A stretch of 64,000 nucleotides of DNA from Paenibacillus sp. J2TS4 (lineage in GTDB: Bacteria; Bacillota; Bacilli; Paenibacillales; NBRC-103111): the NCBI RefSeq assembly GCF_018403245.1, contig NZ_BOSH01000014.1:1-64000 (forward strand). The letters are read 5' to 3'. The position numbers were made by a program, and so were the translations under genes. The notes beneath the pieces were generated by a model. The model saw nothing but the letters and a program-made list of their open reading frames with translations. It had not been told where the DNA came from and searched no databases. This document shows, piece after piece, positions 58,121-64,000 of the stretch (positions are counted from its first letter, which is position 1; the number at the start of each line of letters is the position of its first letter).

Positions 58121-58471
58121 GATCATCCACTGATGACTATCAAGATCATCCAGGATGACATCTAAGATAATCTCCTCCTGCAAGCAGGTTTGGTCAGGCT
58201 CCGGCCTGCTGCCCAGGGGGGGATTTCTGTTTGTTCCTTGAGAGCGGCAAAGAGTGAACTCGAGGGAGCCGATTCCATGCGATTCCGTACACAGTTTCGA
58301 CTCTGTTTTTTACCGGATATTTTCAATCTATTTGTGGTATAATGAACAAGGTTTATGGCAAAAAGCTGCTGATCGACACTCCAATAGGGTTGCGTCATGA
58401 AGGCATCTGCGAGCAGAGGCTTGGTCATAAATGAAAGGAAAGACACACACCTTTATGGGAGGATTTATTTT
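58121..58471 (+). promoter_or_regulatory. glyA-upp spacer: weak terminator and extended -10 promoter
   Basis: ACAG-TTTCGACT-CTGT followed by TTTTT (58291-58311) is a weak terminator candidate for the glyA operon. TGGTATAAT (58335-58343) is an extended -10 without a good -35 and probably drives upp. A direct repeat of GATCATCCA occurs just after glyA. Confidence 0.45.
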
Positions 58472-59101
58472 ATGGGCAAGGTCTTTATATGTGATCATCC
58501 ATTAATTCAACATAAGTTAACCTTCATACGCGATGTTAACACAAAGACCAAAGATTTCAGAGATTACGTTGATGAAGTAGCTACTTTAATGGCTTATGAG
58601 ATTACAAGAAACATACCATTGGAGGAAGTCATCGTTAGAACCCCGGTAGCGGACGCCTCTTGCAAGGTTATATCCGGTCGCATGCTCGGACTGATTCCTA
58701 TTCTTCGAGCGGGACTCGGAATGGTGGAAGGGGTGCTGAAGCTGTTACCCGCAGCCAAAGTGGGCCACATCGGATTATACCGGGATCCCGAGACGCTGAA
58801 GCCAGTCGAATATTATGTCAAGCTACCTACCGATGTGACGGAGCGCGAGCTGATCGTCATCGATCCTATGCTAGCCACAGGAGGCTCGGTTAATGCATCT
58901 ATCGATTTGTTAAAAAGCAGAGGCTGCTCGCAAATCAAATTAATGTGCCTGATTGCCGCTCCCGAAGGGATCCGTGCTGTTCAGGAGGAGCATCCCGACA
59001 TCGACATTTATGTAGCCGCAATTGACGATCGTCTGGACGAGCACGGATATATCATTCCGGGACTCGGAGATGCCGGAGATCGTCTATTTGGCACGAAGTA
59101 G
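58472..59101 (+). CDS. upp: Uracil phosphoribosyltransferase
   Basis: A salvage enzyme making UMP from uracil and PRPP. The 209-residue protein starts MGKVFICDHPLIQHKLTFIR. The PRPP loop is ELIVIDPMLATGGSVNASI and the uracil-binding C-terminus is EHGYIIPGLGDAGDRLFGTK. GGGAGG lies 9 nt before ATG 58472, so the 25 codons of frame upstream are not used. mnaA follows 45 bp later. Confidence 0.96.
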   Translation: MGKVFICDHPLIQHKLTFIRDVNTKTKDFRDYVDEVATLMAYEITRNIPLEEVIVRTPVADASCKVISGRMLGLIPILRAGLGMVEGVLKLLPAAKVGHIGLYRDPETLKPVEYYVKLPTDVTERELIVIDPMLATGGSVNASIDLLKSRGCSQIKLMCLIAAPEGIRAVQEEHPDIDIYVAAIDDRLDEHGYIIPGLGDAGDRLFGTK

Positions 59102-59146
59102 AAATCTGCACCGCCGAAAGATGAGGACGCGGAAAGGAGAAGAAGA

Positions 59147-60289
59147 ATGAAGAAAGTGAAAGTAATGACGGTCTTCGGGACAAGACCGGAAGCGATCAAG
59201 ATGATTCCGTTGGTGGAGGAACTGAAGAAGTATCCAGATCAGATTGAATCGCTCGTTTGTGTTACGGCACAGCATCGCCAAATTATGGATCAGATGCTGC
59301 AAACGTTCGGGATCAAGCCGGATTACGATCTTGATGTGATGAAGGAGCGTCAGACTTTGGCAGAGCTGTCCGTCCGGGTATTACTAGGTATGGACCCGGT
59401 ATTACGAGAGGCGCAGCCGGATATTGTGCTCGTTCACGGAGACACATCCACCACTTTTGTCGCCAGCTATGCCGCATTCTTGCAGCAAATCAAAGTCGGC
59501 CATGTCGAAGCCGGCTTAAGAACGTGGAATAAGCTGTCGCCCTACCCGGAAGAAATCAACCGCCAATTGGCCGGAGTGATTGCCGATCTGCATTTTTCTC
59601 CTACGGAATGGTCGGCCGGGAATTTGCGCAAAGAGAATAAGTCGGAGGAGCACATCTTCGTTACCGGAAATACGGTTACGGATGTTCCCCAGTATACTAT
59701 TCGAGAGGATTACAGCCATCCGATGCTCGAATGGGCTGCGGGCAAACGTTTGATTTTGATGACGGCCCACCGCAGGGAATCGCAAGGCGAGCCGCACCGG
59801 CAAATTTTTAGGGCCATCCGCCGAATTGCCGATGAATTCGAGGATATTGCTATCGTCTATCCGGTCCATCCGAACCCGGCGGTACAAGAGCCGGCGCACG
59901 AACTATTAGGGAATCACCCGCGGATTCAGTTGATTGAACCGCTGGATGTGATCGATCTCCATAATTTCTATCCTCATACTCATCTGATAGTGACCGACTC
60001 GGGAGGCTTGCAAGAAGAGGCTCCGTCCTTTGGCGTGCCGGTGCTCGTGCTCCGGGATACGACTGAGCGGCCGGAAGGAATAGAAGCGGGGACGCTGGAA
60101 CTTGTGGGCACCAAAGAAGAGGATGTTTATGGAAGAACGAGAGCTTTGCTGACGAATGAAGAACTCTATGATAAAATGAGCAGGGCGGCCAATCCGTATG
60201 GAGATGGACAGGCGTCCAAACGGATCGTTCAGGCCATTTTATACCACTTCGGATTGTCGTCACATAGACCAGAGCCTTTTAAAGTGTAG
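59147..60289 (+). CDS. mnaA: UDP-N-acetylglucosamine 2-epimerase
   Basis: Interconverts UDP-GlcNAc and UDP-ManNAc for wall glycopolymers. The 380-residue protein starts with VMTVFGTRPEAIKMIPLVEE. It carries GDTSTTFVASYAAF, HVEAGLRTWNKLSPYPEEIN, MTAHRRESQG and the GT-B nucleotide-binding DSGGLQEEAPSFGVPVLVLR. Placement upp-mnaA-atp is as in Bacillus. GGAAAGGAG precedes the ATG. Confidence 0.95.
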   Translation: MKKVKVMTVFGTRPEAIKMIPLVEELKKYPDQIESLVCVTAQHRQIMDQMLQTFGIKPDYDLDVMKERQTLAELSVRVLLGMDPVLREAQPDIVLVHGDTSTTFVASYAAFLQQIKVGHVEAGLRTWNKLSPYPEEINRQLAGVIADLHFSPTEWSAGNLRKENKSEEHIFVTGNTVTDVPQYTIREDYSHPMLEWAAGKRLILMTAHRRESQGEPHRQIFRAIRRIADEFEDIAIVYPVHPNPAVQEPAHELLGNHPRIQLIEPLDVIDLHNFYPHTHLIVTDSGGLQEEAPSFGVPVLVLRDTTERPEGIEAGTLELVGTKEEDVYGRTRALLTNEELYDKMSRAANPYGDGQASKRIVQAILYHFGLSSHRPEPFKV

Positions 60290-60406
60290 GATTTATTTCC
60301 CACCATACACCATACAGTTGCACTGTTTAGTTGGCGACACTGAAAAATCCAGATTTTATAAGGCTTTTTTTGTCAGCCGTTCACGAAATGTTTGGATTTT
60401 AATTAA

Positions 60407-60436
60407 TTGACAAACAGGACTGCGCTTTATTAAAAT
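60407..60436 (+). promoter_or_regulatory. atp operon promoter
   Basis: TTGACA (60407-60412) and TAAAAT (60431-60436) are 18 bp apart, about 95 bp before the first gene of the ATP synthase operon. Confidence 0.65.
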
Positions 60437-60531
60437 GGATTAGGATTGCTACGCAAATTACCCAAATAAAACGATTTCAAAGGCAGGTTCCTTTTTGTCC
60501 GATAACGTCATAGACGATAGGAGAAAAAGTA

Positions 60532-60765
60532 ATGAAAAAGCCTAAACCGAATGATAATCCATGGCGGGCTGCAGGAATGGTCAGTGCGATCGGTGCTGAT
60601 CTAATTGTATGCATTCTGCTAGGTTACTTTGGAGGTTCGTTTGTGAGCGATCGGTTCGGCTTATCCCCTGCCTGGAAAGCCGGGGGACTGATCTTAGGCC
60701 TGTTTGTCGGGATTGTCAGTGTCGTGTTTCTGATCAAGCGATTTCTGGAGGACACGAATGAATGA
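60532..60765 (+). CDS. atpZ: AtpZ/AtpI-family small membrane protein
   Basis: A 77-residue protein with two membrane helices (GADLIVCILLGYFGGSFVSD; GGLILGLFVGIVSVVFLIK) and the family pattern NPWRAAGMVSAIG. AtpZ-like proteins are encoded at the start of ATP synthase operons and are linked to assembly or cation supply. It overlaps atpI by 8 nt. Confidence 0.85.
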   Translation: MKKPKPNDNPWRAAGMVSAIGADLIVCILLGYFGGSFVSDRFGLSPAWKAGGLILGLFVGIVSVVFLIKRFLEDTNE

Positions 60766-61153
60766 TTTAACGGCCTATATGAAAACCGTTTTCCGCGCCG
60801 CTTTATTTTTTTTGGCTGCTTGCTTACTTCTGTGGGCTCTTATTCCCCAGGTCAAACCTTATGCGGCCGGGCTTGTCCTCGGAACGGTCATCAGCCTGAT
60901 CAATGCTCGATTGTTGGGCTACAAAATCCAGGTGGTCACCAAGCTTGTTTTGGAAAATACGGGCAAGCGAGTTAATTTGGGTTTCATCTCCAGGGCTTGC
61001 ATGGTCCTTATCGGAACGATGATTTGTGTCAAGTTTCCGCAGTTTGATCTGATTTCCATGGTTATAGGTTTATTTTTTGTACCGCTGGTAACACTCCTGA
61101 TGGGAATCTTTTCGATCTTCAAAACCAATAAAGGCATGCGTGGAAAGGGGTGA
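60758..61153 (+). CDS. atpI: ATP synthase subunit I
   Basis: A 131-residue protein with four membrane helices and the ATP-synt_I pattern GLVLGTVISLINARLLGYKI. Subunit I acts as a chaperone for c-ring assembly. It starts inside atpZ and is followed by atpB 9 nt later. Confidence 0.9.
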   Translation: MNDLTAYMKTVFRAALFFLAACLLLWALIPQVKPYAAGLVLGTVISLINARLLGYKIQVVTKLVLENTGKRVNLGFISRACMVLIGTMICVKFPQFDLISMVIGLFFVPLVTLLMGIFSIFKTNKGMRGKG

Positions 61154-61162
61154 AATTAATCG

Positions 61163-61942
61163 ATGCATAGCTCTCCTTTACTAGAAATTGGCGGTCTTGC
61201 TATTGATCTGTCCACTTTTTTTGTTATTATCGTGGCTGCCGTCATCACTTTTATCGTTGCTCGCTTGGGAGTCCGGAATCTTTCCGTGGACAAACCTTCC
61301 AAGATGCAGAACTTTATGGAATGGCTGATTGAGTTTGTTCACAACACCATTGCCAGCACCATGCCTTTGAAGAAGGCTGGAGCTTACATTTCACTTGGTC
61401 TTACTCTCTTAATGTTTATTTTCATCTCCAACGTATTGGGACTTCCCTTTGCGGTTGTAACCGAACATACGGAGCCTGTTGAATTTATGGGTCATCCAGT
61501 AGTGTCTGAGAAAGCCATTCAGGAAGGAATCGACAAGGGACACGCGGGGGCCGAGGTTCTGTGGTGGAAATCTCCGACGGCCGATCTTTCGGTTACGATG
61601 GGACTTGCCCTTATCGTATTTTTCCTGGTCCATTATTTAGGACTGAGACAGAATACGAAGCATTATCTCAAGCATTACTTTGAACCCTATTGGTTCTTCT
61701 TCCCATTAAACTTAATTAAAGAAATTTTCAAGCCGATTACTCTTGCTCTTCGTTTGTTCGCAAACATTTTTGCGGGTGAGATTCTGATAGCGACTATTAT
61801 AATGGCGGGAGCATTCGGCATTCCGTTGTTGGCTGTATGGCAAGGCTTCAGTATTTTTATCGGAGCTATTCAGGCATTCTTGTTTACTATTCTAACGATG
61901 GTTTACATTGGTCAGGCGTCCGTCCATGAGGAAGGACACTAA
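61163..61942 (+). CDS. atpB: ATP synthase F0 subunit a
   Basis: The 259-residue membrane protein of the proton half-channels has the essential Arg in ITLALRLFANIFAGEIL and the last-helix block FIGAIQAFLFTILTMVYIGQ. A hydrophilic extracellular loop (EKAIQEGIDKGHAG) is somewhat long. GGAAAGGGGTG precedes the ATG. Confidence 0.96.
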   Translation: MHSSPLLEIGGLAIDLSTFFVIIVAAVITFIVARLGVRNLSVDKPSKMQNFMEWLIEFVHNTIASTMPLKKAGAYISLGLTLLMFIFISNVLGLPFAVVTEHTEPVEFMGHPVVSEKAIQEGIDKGHAGAEVLWWKSPTADLSVTMGLALIVFFLVHYLGLRQNTKHYLKHYFEPYWFFFPLNLIKEIFKPITLALRLFANIFAGEILIATIIMAGAFGIPLLAVWQGFSIFIGAIQAFLFTILTMVYIGQASVHEEGH

Positions 61943-62057
61943 CATTTGTCGAGCTCTGTCAAAGGACGAAAGATATTATTGGAATCCTGAGGCACGAGAT
62001 CAGATAGAACTACATTTTAAAACAAAATTTCAAACAAATTTGGGAGGTTTTTTTACA

Positions 62058-62273
62058 ATGGAATTTTTAGCAGCGGCTATTGCAGTTGGTTTGGGTGCTT
62101 TTGGCGCCGGTATTGGTAACGGTATGATCGTGAGCAAAACGGTAGAAGGAATTTCTCGTCAGCCTGAGCTGCGCGGAACTCTGCAAACGACTATGTTTAT
62201 CGGGGTTGGTATCGTAGAGGTTGTTCCTTTGATCGGGGTCGTTCTGGCGTTCCTGATGTTCTTTAGTGCTTAA
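62058..62273 (+). CDS. atpE: ATP synthase F0 subunit c
   Basis: A 71-residue two-helix proteolipid with the Gly-rich helix 1 (GLGAFGAGIGNGMI), loop RQPELRG and proton-binding Glu54 in GIVEVVPLIGVV. The Na+-binding residue set is not obvious, so a proton ring is likely. ATG 62058 follows TGGGAGG by 10 nt; the preceding 116-nt gap to atpB is not coding. Confidence 0.96.
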   Translation: MEFLAAAIAVGLGAFGAGIGNGMIVSKTVEGISRQPELRGTLQTTMFIGVGIVEVVPLIGVVLAFLMFFSA

Positions 62274-62380
62274 TCGACATAAGCCCGAAGCTTGGCGGGG
62301 AGGGCCTGGGCCATCCACGCCTTCGTTATGCTTAAGGTTGCATTCTGGGTACGTCTTCAAGTAAGAAGGGAGTGACACGA

Positions 62381-62866
62381 ATGGGTTTCCATTGGGAATC
62401 GACAGTATTTGCGATCATCGCGTTCGTTCTATTATATTGGCTGCTAAATAAATATGCTTTCGGTCCTTTGCTCAACGTGATGGAGAAGCGGAGAGAGATG
62501 ATTCAGAGTCAGATCCAGTCCGCGGATTCGAACCGTAAAGAGGCTGAGAAGCTAATGTCCGAGCAGAAGCAGGCGATTCTGGAAGCTCGTAAGGAAGCGC
62601 AGGAAATTATCGAGCAAGCCAGACAAATGAGTGTGAAGCAAGCAGAAGAAATCGTGCAGGCGGCAAGAGATGAATCGAACCGCATTAAAGATGAAGCGAT
62701 TAAAGATATTGCTAACGAGAAAGACAAGGCGGTTGCCGCACTGCGCAGTCAAGTGAGCGCTATGGCGGTCATGATCGCTTCCAAAATTATTGAAAAGCAG
62801 ATCGACGAGAAATCCCAACAGCAGTTGATCGATCAATATCTTAAAGAGGTAGGAGGCAAGCTATGA
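62381..62866 (+). CDS. atpF: ATP synthase F0 subunit b
   Basis: The 161-residue peripheral stalk subunit has one N-terminal helix (STVFAIIAFVLLYWLLNKYA), then a long charged coiled coil (MEKRREMIQSQIQSADSNRK onward) reaching up to F1. ATG 62381 with GGGAG 8 nt upstream is preferred to GTG 62372. It overlaps atpH by 4 nt. Confidence 0.94.
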   Translation: MGFHWESTVFAIIAFVLLYWLLNKYAFGPLLNVMEKRREMIQSQIQSADSNRKEAEKLMSEQKQAILEARKEAQEIIEQARQMSVKQAEEIVQAARDESNRIKDEAIKDIANEKDKAVAALRSQVSAMAVMIASKIIEKQIDEKSQQQLIDQYLKEVGGKL

Positions 62867-63414
62867 GCAGCGATACCATCGTAGCGAAAAGGTACGCCAA
62901 AGCGCTGTTTGAGATTGCTCAAAGCCGGAGCCTCGTTTCCCAAGTGGAAGAGGAATTGAAAGTGGTAGTTGCTGTTATTGAACAGAACGACGATTTTCAA
63001 CAATTTCTTCTGCATCCGAAATATGATTTGAATGAAAAGATTAACCTTTTGTCCCGAGTGTTTAAGGACAACCTTTCCGATGCTGTATTCAATACGCTAT
63101 GTCTTCTGATCGAGCGCGGGAGAGGAATGCTGTTTCATGCTTTGTTGGATTACTATGTCAGCATTGCCAACGAGGCGATGAGACAAGCGGATGCCATCGT
63201 CTATTCTCCGGCTGCTTTGAGCGAGCAGGAAAGTCAAGCGATTGCTGCACAATTCGGGAAAATGATCGGCAAAACGATTCGTGTCGACAATGTGGTCGAT
63301 TCCAGTCTGATCGGCGGAATTCAGGTGCGGATTGGCGACCGCTTGTATGACGGAAGCTTGTCCGGCAAGCTTGCGCGGATGGAAAAAACGTTGAAGCAAA
63401 CTCAAGCAATGTAG
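62863..63414 (+). CDS. atpH: ATP synthase F1 subunit delta
   Basis: The 183-residue OSCP/delta subunit carries the N-terminal signature VAKRYAKALFEIAQSRSLVS and C-terminal VVDSSLIGGIQVRIGDRLYD. It joins stalk subunit b to the alpha/beta ring. Coupled to atpF by an ATGA overlap and followed by atpA 16 nt later. Confidence 0.95.
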   Translation: MSSDTIVAKRYAKALFEIAQSRSLVSQVEEELKVVVAVIEQNDDFQQFLLHPKYDLNEKINLLSRVFKDNLSDAVFNTLCLLIERGRGMLFHALLDYYVSIANEAMRQADAIVYSPAALSEQESQAIAAQFGKMIGKTIRVDNVVDSSLIGGIQVRIGDRLYDGSLSGKLARMEKTLKQTQAM

Positions 63415-63430
63415 ATAGGGGTGAGGTTCG

Positions 63431-64000
63431 TTGAGTATCAGACCTGAAGAAATTAGCACTCTGATTAAACAGCAGATTGAACAATATCAATCCGATATTC
63501 AAGTAGTCGACGTGGGGACCGTCATTCAAGTCGGGGACGGGATTGCCCGTGCGCATGGCCTCCAGAACGTAATGGCCGGCGAACTGTTGGAATTCTCCAA
63601 CGGAGTTATGGGAATGGCCCAAAACCTCGAGGAAGACAATGTCGGGATCATTATCCTGGGTCCTTACAAAGATATTCGTGAAGGCGATCAAGTTAAGCGG
63701 ACCGGACGCATTATGGAAGTTCCCGTAGGGGAAGAGCTTCTCGGCCGTGTCGTTAACACGCTCGGCCATCCGGTAGACGGCAAAGGACCAATTGCTACTA
63801 AAGCTTTCCGTCCGGTAGAAACACCGGCACCTGGCGTTATGGCCCGGAAATCGGTTCATGAGCCGATGCAAACCGGAATTAAAGCGATTGACTCTATGGT
63901 TCCTATTGGCCGGGGTCAACGGGAATTGATTATCGGTGACCGCCAAATCGGTAAAACAACGATTGCCATCGATACGATTATCAACCAAAAAGGCAATGGC
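63431..64000 (+). CDS. atpA: ATP synthase F1 subunit alpha, truncated by the window end
   Basis: The first 190 residues are present: SIRPEEISTLIKQQIEQYQS, the beta-barrel N-domain (VVDVGTVIQVGDGIARAHGL), GRVVNTLGHPVDGKGPI and the P-loop GDRQIGKTT at the very end. Most relatives read GDRQTGKT; the Ile is a single-codon difference (ATC) in a non-catalytic nucleotide site. TTG start after GGGGTGAGG. The remainder lies outside the window. Confidence 0.95.
   Translation, partial: MSIRPEEISTLIKQQIEQYQSDIQVVDVGTVIQVGDGIARAHGLQNVMAGELLEFSNGVMGMAQNLEEDNVGIIILGPYKDIREGDQVKRTGRIMEVPVGEELLGRVVNTLGHPVDGKGPIATKAFRPVETPAPGVMARKSVHEPMQTGIKAIDSMVPIGRGQRELIIGDRQIGKTTIAIDTIINQKGNG

Overview
The window reads as chromosome from an endospore-forming, low-to-mid GC Firmicute of the Paenibacillaceae, most like Paenibacillus. 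The grounds are Bacillus-type Shine-Dalgarno sites, TTG/GTG starts, a spoIIR gene with a sigma-F-type promoter, an sspP-like small spore protein gene, and runs of genes ordered as in Bacillus: rRNA-guaB-dacA-serS-tRNA-Ser-tadA, and prfA-prmC-spoIIR-ywlC-ywlD-ywlE-rpiB-ywlG-glyA-upp-mnaA-atp. Species cannot be fixed by eye. In B. subtilis these two runs lie on opposite sides of oriC; here both run on the + strand.

Layout. 1-8.3 kb: end of an rRNA operon (5S and a possible decayed 5S copy), guaB, dacA, serS, tRNA-Ser, three small genes including sspP, an unassigned structured RNA, and a secreted phosphodiester-glycosidase-like protein. 8.3-14.6 kb (minus strand): a five-gene block with two ABC ATPases, a large permease, an ECF sigma factor and a six-helix membrane protein, then an alpha/beta hydrolase. 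14.9-20.6 kb: an O-antigen ligase/TPR membrane protein, a probable broken small membrane gene, tRNA-Asp, a DMT-family transporter, tRNA-Arg and tRNA-Pro, and tadA.

20.8-39.6 kb is the main accessory element: a PBSX-type contractile tail locus with no terminase, portal, capsid or integrase gene. I interpret it as a phage tail-like bacteriocin (tailocin). It has its own switch (LexA-type box, ImmA protease, Xre repressor with five operator-like sites, Xpf-like sigma factor), sheath, tube, a tail-assembly chaperone with a -1 frameshift site, tape measure, hub and baseplate, two fibre/accessory/XkdX cassettes, and lysis genes.

39.7-47.8 kb: two related putative type I toxin-antitoxin loci (27-residue holin-like toxins) bracket a two-component system, a sulfatase-sulfonate/sulfate-ester-type ABC operon and one unknown gene. 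47.9-64 kb is core: ychF, prfA, prmC, spoIIR, a Sua5-type gene with a very GC-rich centre, mntP, ywlE, a ZTP riboswitch ahead of rpiB-ywlG-glyA, upp, mnaA and the atp operon up to a truncated atpA.

Functional links. The tail locus looks wired to DNA damage: LexA release would raise ImmA, which would inactivate Xre, freeing the Xpf-like activator and then the tail and lysis genes. The ZTP riboswitch ties glycine/one-carbon metabolism to folate status. All regulatory statements are inferred from sequence patterns alone.
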